From: CAMLHP01 sp035712285
GTDB taxonomy: Bacteria; Gemmatimonadota; Gemmatimonadetes; Gemmatimonadales; GWC2-71-9
Direction of reading: 5' to 3'
DNA length: 64,000 nucleotides
Assembly: GCA_035712285.1 (NCBI GenBank)
Contig: DASTBA010000105.1
Span: 1 to 64,000 of the forward strand
Each line of letters begins with the position of its first letter. The first letter of the stretch is position 1. This document shows positions 9,095 through 16,381 of this stretch, piece by piece. The position numbers were made by a program, and so were the translations under genes. Below the pieces are notes generated by a model that saw only the letters and a program-made list of their open reading frames with translations, was not told the DNA's origin and did not search any database.

Positions 9095-10573
9095 TTGGCC
9101 GGCGCCCGGCTTCGCGTATGGAAGGAGGAAGGAGACCGCGCCGTGCCGATGGGCGGCGCGGGTGATGACTGGTGTCCGGTCCCGCCGATCGTCGCCGGAG
9201 CGATGGACACTCCCACCGGCAGGGCGTGGATGGAACCGCTGCCCGACGAGCCCGGGGCGTGGCTGGAACTGCAGGACCTGCCGTCGCTCCGTGCTCCCGC
9301 GCTGGCCCCGCCACTCGCCGCCATCGTGGGCCCCCTGCTGGCAAACACGCGGGAAGAGATCGAGCTGCTCTACGGGATCAGCGAAATCCTGGGACGCACC
9401 GTCAGCCTCGCCGAGGCGGCCGAGACGATCATCCGGGAAGCGGCGGCGGTGGTGGGAGCGCGCCGGGCCTCCATCATGGTGTACGATGGGCGGCGTCAGG
9501 CGCTTCTCACCGTGGCCGCGCTCGGTTTCACCGCGGCGGATGCGGCGCCGGTCGCGGTGGACGATCCCGAGAGCGTGGCGGCGCGGGTGTTCCGCAACCA
9601 GGTGGCGGAAGCGCGGGCGGCGCGCCAGGAACAGGCCGACCGCTCGTACGCAGGCGCATCCTACCTGAGCATCCCCATCCGTTATGCGGCCCCCGGAGTG
9701 CCGCTCCGCTGCGTCGGAGTCCTCAACTTCACCGACCGGAACGGCGGAGATCGTTTCACCGCGTCGGAGCGGCGCCTCGTGACCACCATCGCGAACTTCG
9801 TCGCCGTGGCGGTGGAGAATGCGCGCCTCGTGGCCCGGGAACGCACCCAGCAGCGGCTTCGCCGCGAGCTGGAGCTGGCGGCGGACCTGCAGCGGCGCAT
9901 CCTGCCGTCCCCCGCCGCGCTGCACGGGGAAGCCGTGGTCGCGGCGCGGTGCGTGCCCGCCGAGTGGGTCGGCGGAGACTTCTACACCTTCGCACGGCTG
10001 GGTAACGGACGGGTCGGCGTCATGCTGGGCGACGTGTCGTCGCACGGATTCTCCGCGGCGCTGGTGATGGCGCTGGTGCTGAGCGCGGCGGGGGTGCACA
10101 TGGCCGCACCGGCCACGCCCGACGAGACGCTGACGGGGATGCTGGAGAGCCTGAGCGCCGAGCTGGCGCGGACCGAGATGTACCTGACGGTGTTCTACGG
10201 GGTGCTGGACCGGACGCGGGGCCAGCTGCTCTTCGCGAACGCGGGGCACGCGCACGCCTTTCGGGTGGGCCCCGATGGCTCCGAACGGCTGGGGGCGACC
10301 TCGCCGCCGCTCGGCCTCGTGAGCGGCGCGGCGATCGAGCGACGCGCTCTCCCGTGGGATGTCTCCCGCGACCTGCTGTGTCTCTGGACCGACGGGCTGG
10401 AGGATGCGCGGAATGCGGCCGGCGAGCGCTTCGGCGAGTCCCGGATCGTGCAGGCGGCGGAGCGCCTGATTCACGAGGCGCCCGAAGTGATCGTCGAGGC
10501 GATCCTGGCTGAGGCGCAGGCCTTCGCGCCATCCGGCGGGGACGACCGCACCATGCTCGTCCTGCGGCTGTGA
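9095..10573 (+). CDS. GAF-domain PP2C (SpoIIE/RsbU-type) serine phosphatase
   Basis: About 492 residues: an N-terminal variable part, a GAF sensor domain (about 85-260), a short coiled-coil linker (RLRRELELAADLQRRILPSP) and a C-terminal SpoIIE-type phosphatase. The metal-binding motifs GGDFYTF, GDVSSHG, NAGHAHAF and GDDRTML are all present, so it should be active. Its expected substrate is the phosphorylated STAS protein encoded two genes upstream. The start is uncertain. TTG at 9095 is used, but the frame is open back into the kinase gene and an upstream CTG (9056) would remove the gap. The GAF ligand is unknown. Confidence 0.87.
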   Translation: MAGARLRVWKEEGDRAVPMGGAGDDWCPVPPIVAGAMDTPTGRAWMEPLPDEPGAWLELQDLPSLRAPALAPPLAAIVGPLLANTREEIELLYGISEILGRTVSLAEAAETIIREAAAVVGARRASIMVYDGRRQALLTVAALGFTAADAAPVAVDDPESVAARVFRNQVAEARAARQEQADRSYAGASYLSIPIRYAAPGVPLRCVGVLNFTDRNGGDRFTASERRLVTTIANFVAVAVENARLVARERTQQRLRRELELAADLQRRILPSPAALHGEAVVAARCVPAEWVGGDFYTFARLGNGRVGVMLGDVSSHGFSAALVMALVLSAAGVHMAAPATPDETLTGMLESLSAELARTEMYLTVFYGVLDRTRGQLLFANAGHAHAFRVGPDGSERLGATSPPLGLVSGAAIERRALPWDVSRDLLCLWTDGLEDARNAAGERFGESRIVQAAERLIHEAPEVIVEAILAEAQAFAPSGGDDRTMLVLRL

Positions 10574-11382
10574 GGCGGCTGCCCGCCAAGCGTCGGCTGG
10601 GTCAGCACTTTCTGCACGACCCCTCGATCCTCGGCCGCATCGCCGATGCGACGCTCGCGGGCCCTGACGATACGGTGCTGGAGATCGGCCCGGGGCCGGG
10701 TGGACTCACCGCGCAGCTTCTCCACCGCACGCCGCACGTCGTGGCGATCGAACGGGACCGGGACCTGTTCGAGGCGCTGGCCCGCCGCGCACCCGGTGCG
10801 CGGGTCGTGCCGGGAGATGCGTTGGAGCTCGACTGGCACCGGGAGTCGGGTGAGCCGGTGCCGTCGCGCTGGATCGTGGCCGGCAACATCCCCTACAACA
10901 TCACCTCGCCGCTGCTCGACAAGGCCCTGGCGGAGCCACTGCCGGCGCGCGTGGTTTTCCTGGTCCAGCTGGAAGTGGCCGAGCGCCTTTCGGCAGAGCC
11001 AGGCAGCAGGGAGTACGGTGCGCTGACCGTGGGTGTGCGGGCGCTGGCGCGCGTGGAGCGTCTCTTCCGCGTGCCCGCGGGCGCATTCCAGCCGGCGCCG
11101 AAAGTGGACTCGGCGGTGATCCGGCTGGTACCGCGGGAAATCCCCCTCGTTCCACCGTCCCATCGGGTGCCGTTCCGGCGCTTCGTCACCGGCGTCTTCG
11201 GCTTGCGGCGCAAGCAGCTGGCGGGTGCGCTCCGGCAGGTGACCGGGGGGCCCGCTCCAGCCATCCGCACCGAGCTCATGCGGCTCGGCGTCGCGCCGGA
11301 GGCCCGCGCCGAGACGCTGCCGCCCGAAATATTCTGGGAACTGTACCGCCAACTCGTTGACGGTGACTCCGGTGCGTGCTAG
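10570..11382 (+). CDS. rsmA: 16S rRNA dimethyladenosine transferase RsmA (KsgA)
   Basis: This 270-residue enzyme dimethylates A1518 and A1519 of 16S rRNA. It shows the family N-terminus RRLGQHFLHDPSILGRI, the SAM-binding loop EIGPGPGGLTAQLL and the catalytic NIPYN motif. GTG at 10570 overlaps the phosphatase stop. The 3' end of the gene contains the rex promoter, whose -35 lies within the last codons. Confidence 0.95.
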   Translation: MRRLPAKRRLGQHFLHDPSILGRIADATLAGPDDTVLEIGPGPGGLTAQLLHRTPHVVAIERDRDLFEALARRAPGARVVPGDALELDWHRESGEPVPSRWIVAGNIPYNITSPLLDKALAEPLPARVVFLVQLEVAERLSAEPGSREYGALTVGVRALARVERLFRVPAGAFQPAPKVDSAVIRLVPREIPLVPPSHRVPFRRFVTGVFGLRRKQLAGALRQVTGGPAPAIRTELMRLGVAPEARAETLPPEIFWELYRQLVDGDSGAC

Positions 11383-11385
11383 GTT
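11357..11385 (+). promoter_or_regulatory. Promoter for rex
   Basis: TTGACG (11357-11362) and TAGGTT (11380-11385) are exactly 17 bases apart. The predicted start of transcription, near 11392, lies inside the Rex operator (11385-11402). The 5' leader before the rex ATG at 11409 would be only about 17 bases. Confidence 0.7.
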
Positions 11386-11402
11386 TGTGAAACATTTCAC
11401 AA
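11385..11402 (+). promoter_or_regulatory. Rex operator (ROP site)
   Basis: TTGTGAAACATTTCACAA is an 18-base inverted repeat: perfect 8-base arms around CA, matching the known Rex consensus. It begins at the last base of the -10 hexamer and covers the likely transcription start. Bound Rex should therefore block RNA polymerase, giving NADH-relieved autorepression of rex. Confidence 0.9.
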
Positions 11403-11408
11403 TTGAGC

Positions 11409-12038
11409 ATGCCCAGAGTCGCCGAATCCACCGTCCGCCGCCTGTCGCTCTATCTCCGGTTCCTCGAGGAATTCGAGGGGCAGGGGATCGCGACGGTGAG
11501 CTCCGAGGCGCTGGCGTCCCGGGGCGGGACGACGTCCGCGCAGGTCCGGAAGGATCTTTCCTTCTTCGGCTCCTTCGGGAAGCGGGGACTGGGCTACCCG
11601 GTGCCGGAACTGGTGGAGCAGCTCCGGGGCATCCTGGGACTCCGCCAGCGATATCGTGTCGCCATGATCGGCGCCGGCAAGATCGGCAGCGCGCTGGTGC
11701 AATACCGGGGGTTCCGGCAGCGGGGCTTCGATATCGTCGCCATCTTCGACGTGGATCCGGCCAAGATCGGCTCCCGGTGGAACGGGCTGACCATCCAGGA
11801 TATCGCCCAGCTGGAAGCGGTCGTCCGGGCGGATCCGGTGGACATGGCGGTGCTGGTGACACCGGCGGAGGCGGCGCAGCCGCTCGCCGACCGGCTGGTG
11901 AAGCTGGGCGTCACCGCAATCCTCAACTTCGCGCCGGTGCAGCTCGTGGCGCCGGATGATGTCGTGATCAAGACCGTCAATCTCGCCCTGGAACTCGAGA
12001 CGCTGAGCTACGCGCTGCATCATCGCGGCACCCGCTGA
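11409..12038 (+). CDS. rex: Redox-sensing transcriptional repressor Rex
   Basis: This 209-residue protein has an N-terminal winged helix (residues 1-80, including the recognition segment TTSAQVRKDLSFFGSFGKRG) and a Rossmann NAD(H)-binding domain (MIGAGKIGSALVQY, then FDVDPAKIG). Rex binds DNA when NAD+/NADH is high and lets go when NADH accumulates. ATG at 11409 is preferred over the in-frame TTG at 11403, which touches the operator. No clear Shine-Dalgarno site precedes it. The perfect operator just upstream confirms the identification. Confidence 0.96.
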   Translation: MPRVAESTVRRLSLYLRFLEEFEGQGIATVSSEALASRGGTTSAQVRKDLSFFGSFGKRGLGYPVPELVEQLRGILGLRQRYRVAMIGAGKIGSALVQYRGFRQRGFDIVAIFDVDPAKIGSRWNGLTIQDIAQLEAVVRADPVDMAVLVTPAEAAQPLADRLVKLGVTAILNFAPVQLVAPDDVVIKTVNLALELETLSYALHHRGTR

Positions 12039-12044
12039 CGCGAT

Positions 12045-12050
12045 TACCTT
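12045..12050 (+). promoter_or_regulatory. Putative -10 element placing the arginine deiminase start at the mRNA 5' end
   Basis: TACCTT is followed by six bases and then the ATG at 12057. There is no ribosome site between rex and this gene. The spacing predicts a leaderless mRNA. No good -35 is visible, and read-through from rex is also possible. Confidence 0.4.
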
Positions 12051-12056
12051 TCCGCC

Positions 12057-13289
12057 ATGTCCGCCGTCCATATCACCTCCGAGGTGACCCCCCTCGAGGC
12101 GGTGCTCGTGCATGCGCCGGGGCCCGAGCTCGAGGCCGTCACCCCCGAAAACCGCGAGGACTACCTCTATGACGACATCATCGAGGTGGAGTCGGCGCGG
12201 CGGGAACACCGGCAGTTCGTGGCGGTACTGGAGCGCTTCGCCACGGTGCACCACGTGCGGGACCTCCTGGGGGAAGTGCTGCAGGTACCGGAGGCGCGGG
12301 AGTTCTTCGTCAGCCGCACGATGGACGTCGTTCCCTCCGAGCCGCTCGCCCAGCGACTCTCGGCGCTGCCGCCGGCCGAAATCGTCGCGATGCTCATCGA
12401 AGGGACCGAGGAGGATCGCGGCGCGATCTCGCGCGCGCTCAACGAGACCGGCTACGCCCTGCCGGCCCTGCCGAATCTCTTCTTCCCGCGCGACATCGGC
12501 ATGGTGATCGGAGAGCATGCGGTGGTCGGCTCGATGCGCTACGGCATCCGCTGGACCGAGGAGCTGCTGGCCAAGACGCTGTTCCGCTTTCATCCCGCCA
12601 TGGCCAACGCCGGCATCATCTACGACGGCTCCGAGGAGCGCCGCAGCAACTACACCCTCGAGGGCGGCGACGTCCACGTGCTGCGGGAGGACCTCGTGGT
12701 CCTGGGCTTCAGCGAGCGGAGTTCGACCGCCGCGCTGGATCAGCTGACCGAGGTGCTCTTCACTACCAGCGACGTCACGGCCGTGGTGGTGGTCGTGATG
12801 CCCAAGGTGCCGACCGCCATCCACCTCGACATGATCTTCTCGCAGGTGGACCTGGAACTGGGCGTCGTCTATCCGCCCTACTTCGTGGGAGCCGAGCGGC
12901 TGCCGGTGCTGCTCCGCCGCCGCGGCGAGACGGGGGTCCGCGAGATGCCCAACTTCTTCGCCGCGCTCCGCGAAGTCGGCATGCCGCTGGAGCCGATCTT
13001 CGCCGGCGGCGCCCACCGCATCACGCAGGACCGGGAACAGTGGAGCTCCGCCTGCAATTTCCTCGCGGTGCGGCCGGGGCAGATCGTGAGCTACGCCCGC
13101 AACGTGGCCACCATCGAGGAGCTCCGTGAATCGGGCTTCCGGGTGGTGGACGGCGGCGAGTTCCTGCAGGGGCATGCGCCGGTGCGTGCCGGCGAGCGGG
13201 CGGTGATCACCGTGGAGGGCGCGGAGATCGTGCGCGGCGGCGGCGGCCCCCGGTGCATGACGATGCCACTCCGCCGGAGCGACGGATGA
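12057..13289 (+). CDS. arcA: Arginine deiminase
   Basis: This 410-residue guanidino-group-modifying enzyme hydrolyses arginine to citrulline and ammonia. Family motifs are LPNLFFPRDIG, EGGDVHVLREDL, the catalytic HLD near residue 256 and the nucleophile Cys400 in GGGGPRCMTMPLRR. The length matches true arginine deiminases rather than the shorter dimethylargininases. It lies 18 bases after rex, so Rex may control it through read-through, although it also has its own -10-like hexamer. No ornithine carbamoyltransferase or carbamate kinase gene is near, so the full ATP-yielding pathway is not encoded here. Confidence 0.9.
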   Translation: MSAVHITSEVTPLEAVLVHAPGPELEAVTPENREDYLYDDIIEVESARREHRQFVAVLERFATVHHVRDLLGEVLQVPEAREFFVSRTMDVVPSEPLAQRLSALPPAEIVAMLIEGTEEDRGAISRALNETGYALPALPNLFFPRDIGMVIGEHAVVGSMRYGIRWTEELLAKTLFRFHPAMANAGIIYDGSEERRSNYTLEGGDVHVLREDLVVLGFSERSSTAALDQLTEVLFTTSDVTAVVVVVMPKVPTAIHLDMIFSQVDLELGVVYPPYFVGAERLPVLLRRRGETGVREMPNFFAALREVGMPLEPIFAGGAHRITQDREQWSSACNFLAVRPGQIVSYARNVATIEELRESGFRVVDGGEFLQGHAPVRAGERAVITVEGAEIVRGGGGPRCMTMPLRRSDG

Positions 13290-14161
13290 TCGGCGTCACG
13301 GCCCAGGCCACCGGCACGCTGCTGGAGCAGGTGCTGGTGGCGCTGCAGCGGGCGCCGATGACCGGCAGCGCCATCTGCAACGACGTGGTGGGCGTGCCGA
13401 ACGCGCCCCGCGCGGTGGCGGATCGCATCGCGCTCGCGCTGCTGGGCGCCGATCCGCGGGTCCGCCAGCTGGCGGACGGGCGCTGGGGCCTGGTGGCCGA
13501 GGTGCAGGACTCGCCCACGCTGGATGCCTGCACCTTCGCGGTGGTGGACGTCGAGACCACCGGGATGCGGGCCTGGGGCGCGGATCGCATCACCGAGATT
13601 GCGGTGGCGGTGGTGCAGGGCGGGCGCCGGGAACTGGTGTTCGAGTCGCTGGTGAACCCCGGACGGCCGGTCCCGGCCATGATAGCGGCGATGACCGGCA
13701 TCACCGATGCCATGGTGCGTCGCGCGCCAGCCTTCGCCCAGGTTGCGGATGACGTGCTGGCGGCGCTCGGCGGCCGGGTGTTCGTGGCGCACAACGCGCG
13801 GTTCGACTGGGGATTCGTGAACGCGGAGCTGCGCCGCGCGCGGGACGTGACGCTCAACGGCCCCATGCTCTGCACCGTGCGGCTGGCCCGCCGCCTGGTG
13901 CAGGACGTCCGCTCGTGCAGCCTCGACAACCTGTCCCGGCACTTCGGCCTCGCCAACGACGCGCGCCACCGCGCGGGCGGCGATGCGCTGGCCACCGGCG
14001 AGCTGCTGCACCGGCTGCTGGATCTTGCCCGGGGCGAGGGGGCGCGCACGCTGCAGGATCTCGAGGCGATCGCCACGCGCCGCGCGCCACCCCGGCCGCG
14101 GGAACGGCCGGCCCTGCCCTCGGCGCCGTCCATGAGCGCGGTCCCGGAGGGTCCGGCGTGA
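13286..14161 (+). CDS. DEDDh-family 3'-5' exonuclease with N-terminal helical domain
   Basis: This 291-residue protein has a DnaQ-like exonuclease domain from about residue 85. Exo I is FAVVDVETTGM (D and E), Exo II is AHNARFDWGF and Exo III is HRAGGDALATGELL (H and D), so the metal-binding set is complete. The first 75 residues resemble a small winged-helix module ending in DGRWGLV. That arrangement occurs in DnaQ-like proteins related to the epsilon/Cho group, but no GIY-YIG nuclease domain is present. The C-terminus is a proline/arginine-rich tail. The ATG at 13286 overlaps the arginine deiminase stop. Confidence 0.83.
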   Translation: MIGVTAQATGTLLEQVLVALQRAPMTGSAICNDVVGVPNAPRAVADRIALALLGADPRVRQLADGRWGLVAEVQDSPTLDACTFAVVDVETTGMRAWGADRITEIAVAVVQGGRRELVFESLVNPGRPVPAMIAAMTGITDAMVRRAPAFAQVADDVLAALGGRVFVAHNARFDWGFVNAELRRARDVTLNGPMLCTVRLARRLVQDVRSCSLDNLSRHFGLANDARHRAGGDALATGELLHRLLDLARGEGARTLQDLEAIATRRAPPRPRERPALPSAPSMSAVPEGPA

Positions 14162-15084
14162 GACTGGCGCGATCGTTCACGGTGGGCGAGTTCCGCTGCC
14201 ACGCGCTCGAGGGTGGGCTGCAGCGGCTGGATGGCGGGGCCATGTTCGGCGTGGTGCCCAAGCCGCTCTGGGAGCGGGCCATCGTTCCGGATGCGCGGAA
14301 CCGCATCCCGCTCGCCATGCGCTGTCTGCTGGTGGAACATCCCGACGGACTCGTCCTGATCGACACCGCCGTCGGTACCAAGGATGACGCGAAGTTCCAC
14401 CACATCTACGGCATCGAGAACGCCGGCCGGGACGGCGGGAGCCAGCTCGACGACGCGATCCGGGAGGCCGGCCACCGGGTCGAGGACGTGCGCTTCGTCA
14501 TCAATTCGCACCTGCACTTCGACCACGCCGGCGGCAACACGAAGGCCGATCCGCTGCGACCCGGCGAGCTGGAGGCCACCGTGCGGCCGGCCTTCGGCAA
14601 CGCCACCTACATCATGCAGCGGGGCGAACTCGAGTTCGCGCGGAAGACCAACGAGCGCACCCGCGCCAGCTACCTGCCGGCCAACTTCGAGCCGGTGACC
14701 AAGTCGGGGAAGCTCCGCCTCCTGAATGGCGACCAGGATATCCTGCCCGGCATCCATGCGCGGCTCACCCCCGGCCACGTGCCGTGGCACCAGGCGATCC
14801 TGGTCGAGAGCCGGGGGGAGACGGTGGCGTTCCTGGCTGACCTGATCCCGACGTCGGCGCACCTGCGGCTCCCGTGGATCATGGGCTACGACCTGGAGCC
14901 GCTCCGGACCCTGGAGAGCAAGCGGACGATCCTGCGCGAGGCCACTGACGAGGGGTGGCGGATCGTGTTCGAGCATGATCCGTCGGTTGCCTGGGGGCGG
15001 CTGGTGCGCCGGGGCGCGCAGAGCGAGCTGGAGGAGGCGGAGGTCGTGGCGGGGCAACAGGATGGCGGTCCGGCGGCCGGTTGA
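14158..15084 (+). CDS. Metallo-beta-lactamase-fold hydrolase
   Basis: This 308-residue protein has the zinc-binding signature SHLHFDHAGGN (HxHxDH), then TPGHVPWHQ (third histidine), ADLIPT (bridging aspartate) and FEHDP (last histidine), a complete binuclear site. The fold occurs in lactonases, glyoxalase-II-like and quorum-quenching enzymes, so the substrate cannot be named. GTG at 14158 overlaps the exonuclease stop. Its own stop lies inside the -35 of the infC promoter, and it is probably the last gene of the unit. Confidence 0.82.
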   Translation: MRLARSFTVGEFRCHALEGGLQRLDGGAMFGVVPKPLWERAIVPDARNRIPLAMRCLLVEHPDGLVLIDTAVGTKDDAKFHHIYGIENAGRDGGSQLDDAIREAGHRVEDVRFVINSHLHFDHAGGNTKADPLRPGELEATVRPAFGNATYIMQRGELEFARKTNERTRASYLPANFEPVTKSGKLRLLNGDQDILPGIHARLTPGHVPWHQAILVESRGETVAFLADLIPTSAHLRLPWIMGYDLEPLRTLESKRTILREATDEGWRIVFEHDPSVAWGRLVRRGAQSELEEAEVVAGQQDGGPAAG

Positions 15085-15109
15085 CAGACGGGTCGCCCGC
15101 CGGTAGGTT
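15081..15109 (+). promoter_or_regulatory. Promoter of the infC-rpmI-rplT-pheST unit
   Basis: A perfect TTGACA (15081-15086) and TAGGTT (15104-15109) are separated by 17 bases. The -10 hexamer is the same as at rex. Transcription should begin near 15116, giving a leader of about 165 bases before infC. Confidence 0.75.
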
Positions 15110-15124
15110 TTGCCCTGATCAAGC

Positions 15125-15142
15125 GGGCCGGAAAACCGGCCC
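15125..15142 (+). other. infC leader hairpin 1
   Basis: GGGCCGG-AAAA-CCGGCCC forms a perfect seven-pair stem with a tetraloop near the 5' end of the predicted leader RNA. It has no U-tract and so is a structural element, not a terminator. Confidence 0.55.
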
Positions 15143-15193
15143 CACCCTTGAACCCGCGCGGGGCGCGGCGTGACCGGGTCCGAGAGCGATCTT

Positions 15194-15211
15194 CCGCGGG
15201 CGCGCCCGCGG
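15194..15211 (+). other. infC leader hairpin 2
   Basis: This 18-base perfect GC palindrome folds as a seven-pair stem (CCGCGGG with CCCGCGG) around CGCG. It sits immediately before the terminator-like hairpin at 15216 and could pair alternatively within the leader. Confidence 0.5.
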
Positions 15212-15215
15212 CGCG

Positions 15216-15256
15216 ACGGACATCCGGAAGAGACTGGATGTCCGTTTCGATTTCTT
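15216..15256 (+). terminator. Attenuator-like hairpin in the infC leader
   Basis: ACGGACATCC and GGATGTCCGT form a perfect ten-pair stem around a ten-base loop, followed by the T-rich tail TTCGATTTCTT. This looks like an intrinsic terminator inside the leader, upstream of infC. Control of infC-rpmI-rplT by L20 or by attenuation is known in other bacteria. That this hairpin does the same here is inference. Confidence 0.55.
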
Positions 15257-15281
15257 CACCAGTGAGCTGAGGAGACTGCCA

Positions 15282-15803
15282 CTGTCAACCAATGAGCGCG
15301 AACGTCGCACCAGGGTCAATCGCCAGATCCGGATCAGCCCGGTCCGGGTGATCGGCCCCGGGGGCGAACAGCTGGGCGTGATGCCGGTGGACGAGGCGCT
15401 GTCGGCGGCACAGGCGCGGGACCTGGATCTCGTGGAAGTGGCGCCGATGGCCCGGCCCCCCGTGGTCAAGATCATGGACTACGGGAAGTACAAGTTCGAG
15501 GAGGCCAAGGCGGCCCGGGCGGCCAAGAAGAAGCAGCACGTGATCCAGCTCAAGGAAGTGAAGCTCCGGCCCAACATCGAAGACCACGACTTCGAGTTCA
15601 AGACCCGCCATGCGCGGGAATTCCTGGGCGAGGGGAACAAGGTGAAGGTGACGATGATGTTCCGCGGGCGGCAGCTGGCGCACGTGGAGATCGGCAAGGC
15701 GGTGCTGGACCGGGTCGCGACCATGCTCGGGGACGTGGGCAAGGTCGAGGCGGAAGCGCGGCTGGAAGGCCGCAACATGACGATGGTGATTGCGCCCAGA
15801 TAG
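15282..15803 (+). CDS. infC: Translation initiation factor IF-3 (CTG start)
   Basis: The 173-residue product shows the IF3 N-domain (RVNRQIRISPVRVIGPGGEQ, DLDLVEVAP), the lysine-rich linker helix and the C-domain (VKLRPNIEDHDFEFK, VTMMFRGRQ). The first in-frame standard start, GTG at 15348, would delete conserved N-domain residues. The frame continues upstream to CTG at 15282, which has GAGGAGA six bases before it and no competing ATG/GTG/TTG. A rare start codon is a known hallmark of infC (AUU in Escherichia coli), letting IF3 repress its own translation. The start is therefore assigned to CTG. Confidence 0.9.
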   Translation: MSTNERERRTRVNRQIRISPVRVIGPGGEQLGVMPVDEALSAAQARDLDLVEVAPMARPPVVKIMDYGKYKFEEAKAARAAKKKQHVIQLKEVKLRPNIEDHDFEFKTRHAREFLGEGNKVKVTMMFRGRQLAHVEIGKAVLDRVATMLGDVGKVEAEARLEGRNMTMVIAPR

Positions 15804-15826
15804 GCGCGCGGAGACAGGACAGACAG

Positions 15827-16021
15827 ATGCCGAAGATGAAGACCAAGCGTGCGGCCACCAAGCGCTTCACGCGCACCGGTTCGGGGAAGCTCAAGCGCTT
15901 CCACGCGAACCACAGCCACATCCTGACCAAGAAGACGCGCAAGCGGAAGAACCAGCTCAAGAAGGGTGATCTCGTGAGCTCGGCGGACTACCCGCGCATC
16001 AACCGCCTCCTGCAGGCGTAA
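15827..16021 (+). CDS. rpmI: 50S ribosomal protein L35
   Basis: This 64-residue, very basic protein begins PKMKTKRAATKRF and carries the SGKLKRFHANHSHILTKKT core typical of L35. It lies between infC and rplT in the universally common order, 23 bases after infC. Confidence 0.97.
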   Translation: MPKMKTKRAATKRFTRTGSGKLKRFHANHSHILTKKTRKRKNQLKKGDLVSSADYPRINRLLQA

Positions 16022-16030
16022 GGAGCCAGC

Positions 16031-16381
16031 ATGCCTCGCGTAAAGAGCGGTGTCGCGCACCACGCCCGCAAGAAGAAGATCATGGAGGCCGCCAAGGGGG
16101 CCCGCGGCGGCCGGAGCAAGCTGTACAAGTCGGCCAAGGAGACGGTGGAGCGCGGGATGCGCTACGCCTACCGGGACCGGCGCAAGAAGAAGAGCGACTT
16201 CCGCGCGCTCTGGATCACCCGCATCAACGCCGCCGCCCGGCTGCACGGCCTGAGCTACAGCCGCCTGATGGCGGGGCTCAAGAAGGCCGGGGTCGAGGTC
16301 AACCGGAAGGTGCTCGCCGACCTCGCGGTCAACGACGCCGAGGCGTTCGGCAAGATCGCGGAGATGGCGCGGGGAAGCTGA
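16031..16381 (+). CDS. rplT: 50S ribosomal protein L20
   Basis: This 116-residue basic helical protein begins PRVKSGVAHHARKKKI and contains the YAYRDRRKKKSDFRALWITR and RINAAARLHGLSYSRLM segments of L20. L20 is an early assembly protein of the 50S subunit and, in other bacteria, represses this operon by binding the leader. Its stop abuts the pheS start with no spacer. Confidence 0.97.
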   Translation: MPRVKSGVAHHARKKKIMEAAKGARGGRSKLYKSAKETVERGMRYAYRDRRKKKSDFRALWITRINAAARLHGLSYSRLMAGLKKAGVEVNRKVLADLAVNDAEAFGKIAEMARGS

